From: an uncultured Clostridia bacterium
GTDB taxonomy: Bacteria; Bacillota; Clostridia; Christensenellales; CALVMC01
Direction of reading: 5' to 3'
DNA: 64,000 nucleotides
Assembly (NCBI GenBank): GCA_944342015.1
Contig: CALVMC010000003.1
Location: 69,842 to 133,841 of the forward strand
Shown here one piece after another: positions 17,695 through 27,070 of this stretch. The notes beneath the pieces are model-generated. The model did not search any database. It saw only the letters and a program-made list of their open reading frames with translations, and was not told the DNA's origin. Within the stretch, counting starts at the first letter, position 1. Every line of letters begins with the position of its first letter. The position numbers and the translations under genes were made by a program.

Positions 17695-18666
17695 TTATCT
17701 CAATATCCCCCACACAAGAGTGAATACCGTAGAAAGAGCGCCAAGTAAAACGGCTGCGTACAACGGCGAATTCAAAGCAAGATTCAATTCCTTCGAATAG
17801 CGCACCCTTAAAACGAAAGGATTATTGAGTTTGTAATGAAAATATGATTTTTTTAAATATCTGTATGTCAGATAAAATGCTAAAAGATAAACGATTATCA
17901 TAAGAGCGTAACCGAAAATTTCGGAATATAAAAAGAAGAAGTTTTCTATAAAATTAATAATTCCGCCCTTTTGCGAAGAGTAGGAACTTAAAACAGACCA
18001 TGCATTATTGAAGAAGTGGATAAACATTGCAGGATAAATACTTTTAAGGGTAACGGTTAAAAATCCCAAAACAAGTCCGCCTGCAAAAGTATACAAAAAT
18101 TGCTGAATATTTTGATGCATGAGAGCAAAGAGCAAGGCGGAAATTATAATAGCGTTTCTCTCTCCGCATTCATCTTTAAGTCCCGAAAGAAGCACGCCCC
18201 TGTGGGTAAACTCCTCGAATATGGCAGGAAGAGCCGCCGTGAAAATCAGGTCGATAAAAAGGTCTCCTATATTCGAATAAATGACGGAAGGTCCGCTTGT
18301 CGGAACAAAACCTATAAGATTAATTATAACGGAATTGAAAATACTAACCGCTCTCGTGACGAATATAAAAGTTATTGCTATTATGACCGTAATAAGTACA
18401 GCCTGACGGTTATCGGATTTTTTATATCCGAAAGAATTTTTCATTCTGATATTGGTATCGTATAAATTATTTCGGTAATTGAAAGCAAAATACAAAATCA
18501 AAGGTATTATTCCCATACAGATAATCTGCGAAAGAAATGTGAAAAGAAGGTCTGAAAAATTATCGGAATAGTTGATTGCGGTAAACAGTATTCTTACCAA
18601 AGTAAGTGAAATGAGTACCGTAAGATAAATTATTCCCGTACTGAATTTTTTGCTTTTTAAGAACAT
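17695..18666 (-). CDS. CPBP family intramembrane metalloprotease (copy 1)
   Basis: A 323-residue polytopic membrane protein of the CPBP (Abi/CAAX-processing) family. The intramembrane catalytic motifs are EEFTHR (E151, E152, R156), H184 in MHQNIQQ and H217 in HFFNN. It lacks the long cytoplasmic tail seen in the next two genes. It is last in a four-gene run (WalJ-like, CPBP copies 3, 2, 1) with seven bases to the previous gene. The family includes prenyl-protein proteases and bacteriocin self-immunity proteins. The substrate here is unknown. Confidence 0.88.
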   Translation of the reverse strand: MFLKSKKFSTGIIYLTVLISLTLVRILFTAINYSDNFSDLLFTFLSQIICMGIIPLILYFAFNYRNNLYDTNIRMKNSFGYKKSDNRQAVLITVIIAITFIFVTRAVSIFNSVIINLIGFVPTSGPSVIYSNIGDLFIDLIFTAALPAIFEEFTHRGVLLSGLKDECGERNAIIISALLFALMHQNIQQFLYTFAGGLVLGFLTVTLKSIYPAMFIHFFNNAWSVLSSYSSQKGGIINFIENFFFLYSEIFGYALMIIVYLLAFYLTYRYLKKSYFHYKLNNPFVLRVRYSKELNLALNSPLYAAVLLGALSTVFTLVWGILR

Positions 18667-18673
18667 ATACGCC

Positions 18674-20419
18674 TCACTTAAACGATAAAACGGTATTTAT
18701 TATCAATATTATTATAGCAAATCCCGTAGTTAAAATAACATTGGAAATTTTATTTTCCAAAACAGCGACGAAATTTTTAAATCCTATATCGTCGGTTACC
18801 TTCTCGAATCTTTTCAAATCGTTGAGTATAAGGTGTCTGATTTCATCTTCGCTTATGAAAGCTAAATTTTCAAAGCAAAGTTCTTTTCCCTTAAAGGTAA
18901 ATAATTTCTGAATATGACCGTCGGTTTTTTTTGAAGATTTTCTTTTGGAAAAGGAAAAGCCGAAAAGTCTTTTAATCTTTGACTTGCTGTCCGTCGGTTT
19001 TTCGTTACCCTTGTTTTCCGTTCCGCTTTCGTCGTTTGAATTTTGTATAAACTCCTGTACTTCTTTTTCGGAACATATTTCAGATACTTTTTTGATAAAT
19101 TGTTTATAGTTTTCGATAAGCTGCTTATCGGAAATATAATTTTTGAAATATAGTTTGTCTAAAATATCGGAAATTTTTTCTTTGAAAACTTTTATTCTGT
19201 CTTTAAAGATTTTTTTGGTTTTTTCCCCATCTTCTTTCAAGGAATAAAATTCTTTTTTTATATCTTCGTAAATATCGGAATTTTCAGAAGATTTTTTATT
19301 CTGACTTTCGGAAGAATTGTCCTTTACGGAAATATCCTTTTCCGCATCGATTTTCAAATCCTGATTTTCAAAAACGGTATTCGAGCCGTTCTGTCTTTCC
19401 GTAAAACCTGCTTGTATTTCGGAAAATGTTTCGCTGTCGATATTTTCGCCGTTTTGAAGATAAATGATTTCGGCATTGTCCGAAATCTCCTTTTCGGTGT
19501 TCTTGTTATCGGATTTTTCGTTTTTGTTTTTTTTCGGATTAGTTTTTTTGTTAATTTTAAAAAGACCTTCGCTTTCCTTTTTACATATAAAAATATAAAC
19601 AATAACAAGCAAGGGTACAAATATTATACCTGCTATAAGATAAACAACCAAAATCGGAACCGAAGTATACGGATTGTAAGAGAAGATGTCAAAAGCGAGA
19701 GCGAGTATATTATTTAAAGAATGAATAATTATAGGCGCAATAATAGTATTTGAAGAAAGAGTAATTAAGGCAAGTACGATACCTAAAAGAAACTGATAAA
19801 AAAGCTGATAAATATTTCCGTGCATAACTGCGAACATAAGGGAGGAAAAAAGTACTCCGAAAAGTTTTCCTTTTCCCGAAAGCCCGGAAAGCAAGGCTCC
19901 CCTGAAAAGAAATTCTTCGCAAATCGGCGCAAGCAAGCCCATAACTATAAAAGCGGTAACTATTCTTGTCGGAGTGTTTATAAGCGGAGTATTGACCGTT
20001 AAAGTCACCGAAGAAACAAAACCCGAAACTATTTTTTCGAATGCGTAATTAATGGTTCCCAGACAGTAAATACAGACAATAGTAATTATGATTAAAAATA
20101 AAAGTTTGAGATAACTCATATTGCAGTGAATTCTGAGCGAAGTTCTTAACTTGACGCCGTTCATTCTCGAATACAGAATCGTAACCGAAATAAAAACAAT
20201 CTGATTGCTTATTATAAGTATCCAGAGAAAAACCTGGCTGCCGGTAATAAGTTCTGCGGAAATACGGGCAAAGAAAGCGTATGCATAAACGACGCCTATC
20301 AATAAAATCTGAACAAGATAAATTGCACAAAGAGCGATACCGAAAAGCAAAGCCGCTTTCTGAACAGAAAGAACATATCTTTTCTCTTTAAGAAATAATT
20401 TTTCTTCTTCCGTCAACAT
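18674..20419 (-). CDS. CPBP family intramembrane metalloprotease with long charged tail (copy 2)
   Basis: A 581-residue protein. Residues 1 to about 290 are the CPBP membrane core with E168, E169 and R173 in CEEFLFR, H200 in MHGNIYQ and H233 in HSLNN. Then comes a highly charged region of about 200 residues (Lys, Glu, Ser and Asn-rich) that has no visible domain. The protein ends with a hydrophobic stretch, FAIIILIINTVL. The tail is probably cytoplasmic and anchored again at its end. Seven bases separate it from copies 1 and 3, so the three are one transcription unit. Confidence 0.85.
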   Translation of the reverse strand: MLTEEEKLFLKEKRYVLSVQKAALLFGIALCAIYLVQILLIGVVYAYAFFARISAELITGSQVFLWILIISNQIVFISVTILYSRMNGVKLRTSLRIHCNMSYLKLLFLIIITIVCIYCLGTINYAFEKIVSGFVSSVTLTVNTPLINTPTRIVTAFIVMGLLAPICEEFLFRGALLSGLSGKGKLFGVLFSSLMFAVMHGNIYQLFYQFLLGIVLALITLSSNTIIAPIIIHSLNNILALAFDIFSYNPYTSVPILVVYLIAGIIFVPLLVIVYIFICKKESEGLFKINKKTNPKKNKNEKSDNKNTEKEISDNAEIIYLQNGENIDSETFSEIQAGFTERQNGSNTVFENQDLKIDAEKDISVKDNSSESQNKKSSENSDIYEDIKKEFYSLKEDGEKTKKIFKDRIKVFKEKISDILDKLYFKNYISDKQLIENYKQFIKKVSEICSEKEVQEFIQNSNDESGTENKGNEKPTDSKSKIKRLFGFSFSKRKSSKKTDGHIQKLFTFKGKELCFENLAFISEDEIRHLILNDLKRFEKVTDDIGFKNFVAVLENKISNVILTTGFAIIILIINTVLSFK

Positions 20420-20426
20420 AAGTCAC

Positions 20427-21806
20427 CTACAAAAGAGAAACAGTCCCGAGTATGAACTGAACGAGAAGTATTATTGTCGCAAACACAAAACCGCCGAAAC
20501 TGTTTTCTTTCTTTTTTTCGCTTTCTTCGAAAAGTTTTTCTTTGTATCTTTTTTTATTGGATTTCAAAAGAGCGTCGTGCTGTAAAATCTCGTCGTTGTA
20601 AGCCGGTTTATAATTAATGTTTTTTTCGGAATCATTATTATCGGTATCCGATATTTCTGCAAGTGCGGAATTTACGGCAATTGCAGCCTCGTCTTCGGAA
20701 AGATAAAGAACTCCTTTATCTGCCTTTTCCTTTATATCGTAGTCGTAAAACAATATATCGAGTATTGCGCTCGGCCTGCTTTTACCGCTGAGGTGGGCTA
20801 TATCCTTTTCTTTTTTCACGGTATTTTTTTCTTTTCTGTTTACCCCTTCTTTTTTTACGATATAAGAGCCTTCTTCATATAAAGTAAATTCGTCTCCGAA
20901 AGAAAGGCTTTTTTGTTCGCTATTTGAAATATTATAGAATTTTTCCGGAAATTTAGCTTTTACCCTTTTCAGATAATAAAGAGTCAAAAGCCAAAGAACT
21001 GCGATAATAATTGCAATGGACGCAAAACCTGCGATAACGCTGAATAAAAATCCCGAAGTAACAGGCACATTAAAGTAAGACATAAACAAAACGAAAATAT
21101 TATTTACAGCATGCATTATAACGGACGGAAAAATAGAGTTCGAGACGATATCGACATAAGCCATAACCGAACCCATTACGAAAGGATAAAAAAACTGAAC
21201 GGGATTTGCGTGCATAAGTGCAAACAGAAAAGCCGAAAAGAAAACAGCCATAAATTTATTTTTTTTAGCGAGTCCGAAAAGCACCGCTCCTCTGAACAAT
21301 ACTTCCTCTCCTATTGCAGGAAAAATTCCGACAAAAACAACCGCCAAAGCGAACTTCCAACCTTCATCGAAATAAAAAGCAGTGTTAAGATTTTCTTCCA
21401 TATTGCTTATGCCCGGGATTTCGGAAATTGCCATATTTAATAGTTCCCCTACATAAAGACAGCAAAAAACGAGAACTATACTTGCAACGGCGGTAATTAA
21501 CGGAATTTTAAAATTAAGTTTAAGTCCGTTATGTAAATCTATATTATATTTTTTTATGAACCAGAAAACCGTTAACGCAAAAACCAACTGCGGTGCGATT
21601 AAAGAAATCCACTCGGTCAATGTGCCGTAATTCTGAGAAGAAAGATTTTGGTTAAGATTTTCAAATCCGCCGTCGGAAAGAGCTTCCATAACGGCTATAA
21701 TCCCGAGAACAAGACTTACGGCAAGCAAAATCAAAGAGGCGCAAGAAAGAGTATTGCCTGCGCTTTTGATTGTAAAAGACGGAATTTTTCTACTGTCTTT
21801 TGCCAT
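20427..21806 (-). CDS. CPBP family intramembrane metalloprotease with tail (copy 3)
   Basis: A 459-residue membrane protein. The CPBP core has E167, E168 and R172 in GEEVLFR, H199 in MHANPVQ and H232 in HAVNN. After about residue 290 there is a charged tail of roughly 140 residues that ends in a transmembrane segment (FVFATIILLVQFIL), like copy 2. The start overlaps the end of the WalJ-like gene by 17 bases. The copies share the motif order but differ in sequence, so the duplication is old. Confidence 0.86.
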   Translation of the reverse strand: MAKDSRKIPSFTIKSAGNTLSCASLILLAVSLVLGIIAVMEALSDGGFENLNQNLSSQNYGTLTEWISLIAPQLVFALTVFWFIKKYNIDLHNGLKLNFKIPLITAVASIVLVFCCLYVGELLNMAISEIPGISNMEENLNTAFYFDEGWKFALAVVFVGIFPAIGEEVLFRGAVLFGLAKKNKFMAVFFSAFLFALMHANPVQFFYPFVMGSVMAYVDIVSNSIFPSVIMHAVNNIFVLFMSYFNVPVTSGFLFSVIAGFASIAIIIAVLWLLTLYYLKRVKAKFPEKFYNISNSEQKSLSFGDEFTLYEEGSYIVKKEGVNRKEKNTVKKEKDIAHLSGKSRPSAILDILFYDYDIKEKADKGVLYLSEDEAAIAVNSALAEISDTDNNDSEKNINYKPAYNDEILQHDALLKSNKKRYKEKLFEESEKKKENSFGGFVFATIILLVQFILGTVSLL

Positions 21807-22590
21807 AAATCCTCCCGAAATTACAAGGTTTTTTCTGCAACGCTATCTGAATTTCCGCATCGTCTTCTTTTATTTTATTTTCTTCGAAAATTTTGCCGTA
21901 TGCCGAACGGACATGAATTTCCGTATTGTTTTCTTCGCTCAGGTGAGCGAACATTACAGCCTTTGTCCCTTGCTTGATAAGTTCCGCCGCAAGGCCGGCA
22001 CCGCTCTCGTTCGAAAGATGGCCGAAGTCGGAAAGTATTCTTTCTTTAAGTTTTTCGGGATATTTCACTCCGCTTTTCAAAAGTTCTATATCGTGGTTGG
22101 TTTCGATAACCGCTGAGTCGCAGCCTTTAAGATTTTCCATAACCCCTTCCGTAACCTTTCCTAAATCTGTTGCGACGGCGGTTTTTTCTCTGCCGTCCTC
22201 TACCGTAAACCCTACGGGATAGACGGTATCGTGCGGAATACGGAAAGGAGTAATTTTAAAATCCCTGAAATAAAAAGGTGAGTCCCCGAAGGTTCTGACT
22301 TTAAGCCTCTTTCTATCCGCTACCCTTTCCATAAAGCTTTTAAAAGCCTTCTCGTGCACGAAAACAGGAATATTATAACTTTGCGAAAGAGCCTCGACTC
22401 CTTTTATAAGGTCTGTATGTTCGTGCGTGATTATTATGGCGGAAACCCTTTCTATTCCTACTCCTTTTGCTCTCGTCAGAAATTCTTTGACGCTGAGTCC
22501 CTGGTCGCAAATTATACAGTCACGACCTTTTCTTATGAATATTGAATTTCCTTTGCTTCCGCTTGCAAGCGTTCCCGTTTCGAGTTCCAT
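21790..22590 (-). CDS. WalJ/YycJ-like MBL-fold hydrolase
   Basis: A 266-residue metallo-beta-lactamase fold protein of the YycJ/WalJ type, an exonuclease linked to cell division and mismatch repair in Firmicutes. It starts with TLASGSKGNS. ESNHD-like ETNHD, GHLSNE and AHLSEENN are all present. The metal motif reads THEHTDL (H56, H58, D60, L61), whereas the family normally has a histidine directly after the aspartate. That histidine is replaced by leucine, so the second metal site may be weakened. It heads an operon with three CPBP proteases. Confidence 0.82.
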   Translation of the reverse strand: MELETGTLASGSKGNSIFIRKGRDCIICDQGLSVKEFLTRAKGVGIERVSAIIITHEHTDLIKGVEALSQSYNIPVFVHEKAFKSFMERVADRKRLKVRTFGDSPFYFRDFKITPFRIPHDTVYPVGFTVEDGREKTAVATDLGKVTEGVMENLKGCDSAVIETNHDIELLKSGVKYPEKLKERILSDFGHLSNESGAGLAAELIKQGTKAVMFAHLSEENNTEIHVRSAYGKIFEENKIKEDDAEIQIALQKKPCNFGRIYGKRQ

Positions 22591-22874
22591 TATATATCCC
22601 TTCTGTTAAGTTGCCCGTAATAATTCACGATGATGCCGTAATCGACACGGAAATTATATTCTTCGAATTTGGATTTAATAAAATCACACTTCAAAGTAAT
22701 TCGTTAAATTTCTTTGATTTCCTTCTCGGTTATGTTATACTATATTTTACCGATATTTAAATCCGGTATATAAAAAAATATTTCGATACTACATAAAAGA
22801 TACCAAAAAGTATCCGTATTGATTTTTATTATAACATTATATTAAATATTTATCAATATGCAGGAGAAATTTTT

Positions 22875-24332
22875 ATGAGTCTGTGTACCTTTTCTAACGA
22901 ATATTTAATCAAAGGTTCAACAATGGTTGACAATATTTTTATATCCGATTATCTTCCGAAGGCAACGGGAGACCAGGTTCGAGTGTATCTTTACGGACTT
23001 TTAATGTGCAATGTAACCGAAGGTAAAGACAATAACATACAAAGCTTTGCGGAAGAACTCAATATGGAAATAGACGATGTCTATAAAGCCTTTACCTTTT
23101 GGAAGGAACTCGGTCTTGTGGAAATAGTTTCCAAAAATCCACTCGAAGTCAGATATATCCCGATACTCAGCGCAAAAGCAGAACCTAAAAAATATAAGGC
23201 GTCCAAATATTCCGAATTCAATAAAGAACTTCAAGAAATGTTCCCCGAAAGAATGATAACGCCAACCGAATACAATACCTATTACGATTTAATCGAAACA
23301 CAGAAAATAGATATCGCCGCTATGCTTCTTATCGCAAAGTACTGCATAAGCATTAAAGGTTCTAATGTAAAATACCCTTACATTATAACCGTCGCAAGAG
23401 ATTGGGCAAAAAACGGAATAACTACCGTTAAATCGGTTACCGAAACGATAGAAGAGCACGAAAAACTTACCGAAGAAGTCAAAGCCGTTCTTGCCGCATT
23501 AGGTAAAAAATCTCCGCCCGACTTTGAAGACAAACAACTTTATATCAAATGGACGAAAAACTGGGGATACAATTCGGAAGCAATAATTTTAACTGCTAAA
23601 TCTTTTAAAAACAGAGGCAGTATGGAAAAGCTCGACAAGGTACTCGACGAGTATTACAGAATGGGATTATTCACATCTCAGGAAATAACCGACTTTATGA
23701 AAGAGCGCAATAAAATGTACGATATTGCAAAAACCGTTAATAAAAATCTCGGACTTTACTATGAATCTTTGGACTATATCGTCGAAAGTTATATATCCAA
23801 GTGGCTGGAACTCGGTTTTGACGAAAAAGCACTTTTTACCATTTCCGTTTACTGTTTCAAAACAAGCATACGAACCCTCGAAGGAATGAATAACGCAATT
23901 CATAAATTTTACGGACTCGGTCTTTTAACTACCGAAGCCATAAACTCTCACATAAATAAACTTGCCGAAAGAGATAAGGTAATTTCGGAAATAATTTCGC
24001 TGAGCGGAAGTTTAAGAAACATTACCCAAACCGACAGAGATTACTTTAATACCTGGCACAACGAATGGGGACACAGTATAGACCTTATAAAATATGTAGC
24101 AAAAGCCGTTTCAGGTCAGTCGCACTCTTTCAGGCAAATGAATCTTTATCTTGCCAAATTCAAGGACGAAAAAATATTTACCCTTGAAAAAGCGCAAAAC
24201 AGCAATATACTCAATTCGGAAATTACTACCGACGGCAAAAAGAAAGACTCGAAAAATTATATTAAACACGAATACACCAAAGAAGAACTTGAAAGTTTCT
24301 TCTATGATATAGATAAACTCAGCGAGGAATAA
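22875..24332 (+). CDS. DnaD-domain replication protein with repeated DnaD C-terminal domains
   Basis: A 485-residue protein related to the DnaD/DnaB replication initiation proteins of Firmicutes. The first ~100 residues form a winged-helix-like region (SFAEELNMEIDDVYKAFTFWKELGLVE). Four copies of the helical DnaD C-terminal unit seem to follow, roughly at residues 115-190, 215-275, 300-360 and 385-445. Each has the W-x-x-x-x-G pattern (KNWGYNSEAI, LELGFDEKAL, NEWGHSIDLI). AGGAGA lies nine bases before the chosen ATG. Four bases separate it from the DnaC-like loader, so they act together in helicase loading. Confidence 0.85.
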   Translation: MSLCTFSNEYLIKGSTMVDNIFISDYLPKATGDQVRVYLYGLLMCNVTEGKDNNIQSFAEELNMEIDDVYKAFTFWKELGLVEIVSKNPLEVRYIPILSAKAEPKKYKASKYSEFNKELQEMFPERMITPTEYNTYYDLIETQKIDIAAMLLIAKYCISIKGSNVKYPYIITVARDWAKNGITTVKSVTETIEEHEKLTEEVKAVLAALGKKSPPDFEDKQLYIKWTKNWGYNSEAIILTAKSFKNRGSMEKLDKVLDEYYRMGLFTSQEITDFMKERNKMYDIAKTVNKNLGLYYESLDYIVESYISKWLELGFDEKALFTISVYCFKTSIRTLEGMNNAIHKFYGLGLLTTEAINSHINKLAERDKVISEIISLSGSLRNITQTDRDYFNTWHNEWGHSIDLIKYVAKAVSGQSHSFRQMNLYLAKFKDEKIFTLEKAQNSNILNSEITTDGKKKDSKNYIKHEYTKEELESFFYDIDKLSEE

Positions 24333-24336
24333 TATT

Positions 24337-25245
24337 ATGGATAAAATTACCGATATAATTCTCGGCGAAATGCAGAACGATTTATTTGCAAGAAAAAATC
24401 TTGTCCGCATAAATATGGAAAAGGCGTATAAAAATACCGATTTTAAAAAAGCCGATATCGCATACCGTGAAGCATTGCTTTCAAATATGACATCGAAAAA
24501 CGAAGAAAGTCAAAAGAAACTCGACAATGCCCAAAAAAAGCGTGCCGCCTGCGCAAAAAAAGCGGGAATAGATTTAGAAAGTCTCGAAGTAAAATACAAC
24601 TGTTCTCTTTGCAAGGACAAGGGAATAAAAAAAGACGGCTCCCTTTGTAAATGCGTATTGCAGAAAATCAAAAATTATAAAATCAAAGAGAATAAAAAAC
24701 AAGGTTTCGATTTTACCTTTGAAATGAATAAAATAGCTTCTATGAAGGTTAAGCAATCGGCAGCCCTTTCCAAAATTTATAAGCACATGGAAGGTTTCTG
24801 TAAAAGGTTCCCCGAAACAGATTTTTTAAACTATCTCATAGTAGGTGGAGTGGGAGTCGGTAAAAGCTGTCTTTTAAGCGCAGTCGCCAACGAAATGCTT
24901 AAAAAAGGACGCAGCGTCAATTTTACGACGGCTTTTTCTATGAATAAAGCATTTTTGGATTATCATCTGTCATCGGGTATCCGTTCTCTCTCCCCTTTTA
25001 CCGAACCTGAACTGCTTATTATCGACGATTTGGGAAGCGAGCAGATATTTAAAAATGTAACGGTGGAATACCTTTTCTGTATATTAGACGACAGAATAAG
25101 AAATAAAAAACATACGATAGTAAGCAGCAATCTCAATTTTTCAATGCTCGAAGAAAGATACACTCAAAGAATTACATCACGCCTTAGCGCAAAAGAAAAT
25201 TCCTGCCTGTTAAATATAGACGGCGACGATTTAAGAACAAAATAA
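24337..25245 (+). CDS. DnaC/DnaI-like helicase loader ATPase
   Basis: A 302-residue AAA+ ATPase. Near residues 89-106 a Cys cluster (CSLCKDKG followed by LCKC) forms the zinc-binding N-terminal part seen in Bacillus DnaI. The Walker A GGVGVGKS is near residue 170 and Walker B LLIIDDLGSE near 225. An arginine finger candidate is in RITSRL. It loads the replicative helicase onto DNA with its DnaD-type partner just upstream, with which it is co-transcribed. Confidence 0.9.
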   Translation: MDKITDIILGEMQNDLFARKNLVRINMEKAYKNTDFKKADIAYREALLSNMTSKNEESQKKLDNAQKKRAACAKKAGIDLESLEVKYNCSLCKDKGIKKDGSLCKCVLQKIKNYKIKENKKQGFDFTFEMNKIASMKVKQSAALSKIYKHMEGFCKRFPETDFLNYLIVGGVGVGKSCLLSAVANEMLKKGRSVNFTTAFSMNKAFLDYHLSSGIRSLSPFTEPELLIIDDLGSEQIFKNVTVEYLFCILDDRIRNKKHTIVSSNLNFSMLEERYTQRITSRLSAKENSCLLNIDGDDLRTK

Positions 25246-25582
25246 TATCTTGTGAAAATTAACCGCACCGCTTTCAATCATACTTTTAAATAAAATGATT
25301 TTAAAAAAATCTGAATGCGACGCTTATACTAAATAACCGTCTAACTAATAAAGTAAAAATGATTGCGACGGCAAACTAGTTACTAACGGATAAACCTTTA
25401 AACAAATAAAGGTATAATATGGAAAACAAAAGAGAATAAAATCGTTGACATAATCGATAAATTTATTTATACTTTTGTTGTTCGCTTTTTGAGAAGAAAC
25501 AGAATTTTAAAATTATTTATTATGCTTTATCGAATAAATAATTTAATCGGAAAGTTTTTTTAACTGAATTAAAATTTAATAT
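25246..25582 (+). other. Intergenic region with tRNA promoter
   Basis: No gene is seen in this 337-base AT-rich gap. It holds a perfect TTGACA (25445-25450), 17-base spacer and TATACT (25468-25473), about 110 bases ahead of the tRNA, probably its promoter. Confidence 0.55.
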
Positions 25583-25658
25583 GCTGCTGTGGCACAGTCG
25601 GTAGCGCACATCCTTGGTAAGGATGAGGTCACGGGTTCAAGTCCCGTCAGCAGCTCCA
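25583..25658 (+). tRNA. tRNA-Thr(GGT), CCA encoded
   Basis: A 76-base cloverleaf: acceptor GCTGCTG pairs with CAGCAGC, the D arm has GGTA, the anticodon arm CATCC/GGATG has loop TTGGTAA with anticodon GGT (25616-25618), and the T arm is ACGGG/CCCGT around TTCAAGT. CCA is encoded. The single A-C mismatch in the D stem is tolerated. Confidence 0.96.
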
Positions 25659-25663
25659 AAAAC

Positions 25664-25729
25664 AAAAATCGCTAAAACCTTTTAGTTTACGCAAGCTCTG
25701 CTTATAAATAAAGGGATTTAGCGATTTTT
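25664..25729. terminator. Terminator after tRNA-Thr, usable from both strands
   Basis: AAAAATCGCTAAA (25664-25676) pairs with TTTAGCGATTTTT (25717-25729), with an inner CCTTT/AAAGG pairing. It ends the tRNA transcript and, read in reverse, the MarR cassette that finishes at 25791. Confidence 0.8.
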
Positions 25730-25790
25730 TCTTTTCAATTCAATCACTATTCCGTTAATAGGCTTTGAAAATCAATGCTGTAAAATACAT

Positions 25791-26222
25791 TTATTTTAAA
25801 TTATTATATTCTTCGTCAGTTACGGGGTTTAGCCATTCGGTAGAAGTCTCTTCGCCGTTCATTTCCACCGCTATATGAGAAAACCAGCTGTCATTTTTTG
25901 CTCCGTGCCAGTGTCTGACATTTGCAGGTATGGTAATTACCTTTCCGGGAACAAGGGACACGGCTTCTTTGTTTTCTTCTTTATACCACCCTTCCCCTGC
26001 CGTGCAAATTAAAATCTGACCGCCGCCCGATTTTGCTTTATGTATATGCCAGTTGTTTCTGCACCCCGGCTCAAAAGTTACATTTGCCATAAACAAGCCG
26101 CACTTAATATCGGTTAAAGGATTAAGATAGGATTTTCCGATAAAATATTTTTGATACTGAACATTTTCCCTTCCTAATCCGAAAACATTCTGTTTATTAA
26201 ATTCTTTTTCTTCCATTGCCAT
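25791..26222 (-). CDS. Cupin-domain protein
   Basis: A 143-residue single-domain cupin. Metal-binding residues are visible in NNWHIHKAKSGGGQ and in PANVRHWHGAK, followed by WFSHIAVE. Such proteins often accompany carboxymuconolactone decarboxylase-like proteins, as here: the partner's stop and this gene's start overlap. It is the last gene of a MarR-headed cassette of redox proteins. The substrate is unknown. Confidence 0.85.
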   Translation of the reverse strand: MAMEEKEFNKQNVFGLGRENVQYQKYFIGKSYLNPLTDIKCGLFMANVTFEPGCRNNWHIHKAKSGGGQILICTAGEGWYKEENKEAVSLVPGKVITIPANVRHWHGAKNDSWFSHIAVEMNGEETSTEWLNPVTDEEYNNLK

Positions 26223-26542
26223 TATTCCTTACCGTAAACTTCTTCTATTAAAGGGAAGACGCTCCAAGCCTTAGGCCAACCGGCATAGAATGCAAGGTGA
26301 GTTACGGTTTCCACGATTTCCTCCTTTTTCAGTCCGTGCCTTTTTCCTATCTCAATATGGGCTTTTACCTGCGGATAGAGTCCCTGCGCCATAAGTGCGC
26401 TTATGGTTATTAAACTTCTGTCTCTTAAAGAAAGTTCCTTTTCTCTTGCCCAGACTTCACCGAACAAAACATCGTCGTTAAGTTCTGCAAATTTCGGGGC
26501 AAGTTTTCCGAGTATATCTCTTCCTGCCGTCTGTTTTTCCAT
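26222..26542 (-). CDS. Carboxymuconolactone decarboxylase family protein
   Basis: A 106-residue CMD/AhpD-like protein. The helical core has LRDRSLITISALMAQGL and HIEIGKRHGLKKEEIVETVTH, typical for this family. There is no CxxC pair, so it is not a classical AhpD peroxidase. It sits between a nitroreductase and a cupin in the same operon. The function in this cassette is unknown but probably a small-molecule conversion. Confidence 0.88.
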   Translation of the reverse strand: MEKQTAGRDILGKLAPKFAELNDDVLFGEVWAREKELSLRDRSLITISALMAQGLYPQVKAHIEIGKRHGLKKEEIVETVTHLAFYAGWPKAWSVFPLIEEVYGKE

Positions 26543-26553
26543 AACCTTTCTCC

Positions 26554-27069
26554 TTATTGATTGTTTTCGAAGATAACCGTTTCTTCGAGATTTTTTCTTA
26601 CAGTGTGCATAGGATTTCCCGTATAACTTTTATCCGCATATCCCATAGGTATAAGACAAATCGGTTCGATATTATCGGGCAAATTAAACTCCCTTTTTGC
26701 TCCGTCTATATCGAACCTTCTTACCCAAATATTGTCGACTCCCAAATTTGTAGCTTCTAAAACGATATGCGTAGCGACTATGCAGGCGTCGGTTTCGTAT
26801 GTCGAATACTCTCCGTCGGACCAGGCAATGCTTCTATCCGAGCAAACAAATAAAACTGTCGGCGCACCGTATCTGCACGGGGAAATTTTGTCAATTTTTT
26901 CCAAAGACCGTTTAGAGCTTAAAACATAAATTTTTTGCGGTTGCAAGTTTTTTGCGGTAGGCGCAAGACTTGCAGTTTTTAAAATTCTTTCCAAGGTTTT
27001 TTGCGGAATGTTTTTTTCGCTGAATTTTCTTGTTGCCGTTCTCTTTTTAACAACTTCTTCGAATTCCAT
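26554..27069 (-). CDS. Nitroreductase family protein
   Basis: A 171-residue FMN-dependent nitroreductase-fold enzyme. The N-terminal motif VVKKRTATRKFSEKNIP and the SLAPTAKNLQPQKIYV segment form the FMN site. LGVDNIWVRRF and IEPICLIPMGYAD are also typical. It would reduce nitroaromatics, quinones or similar compounds with NAD(P)H. It is encoded one base after the ABM monooxygenase and eleven before the CMD gene. Confidence 0.9.
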   Translation of the reverse strand: MEFEEVVKKRTATRKFSEKNIPQKTLERILKTASLAPTAKNLQPQKIYVLSSKRSLEKIDKISPCRYGAPTVLFVCSDRSIAWSDGEYSTYETDACIVATHIVLEATNLGVDNIWVRRFDIDGAKREFNLPDNIEPICLIPMGYADKSYTGNPMHTVRKNLEETVIFENNQ

Positions 27070-27070
27070 A

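Noticed and set aside
22799..22814. GATAC/GTATC hairpin upstream of the dnaD-like gene as a terminator or operator
   Set aside because: The stem is only five bases and no T-run follows on either strand. It is too weak to support.
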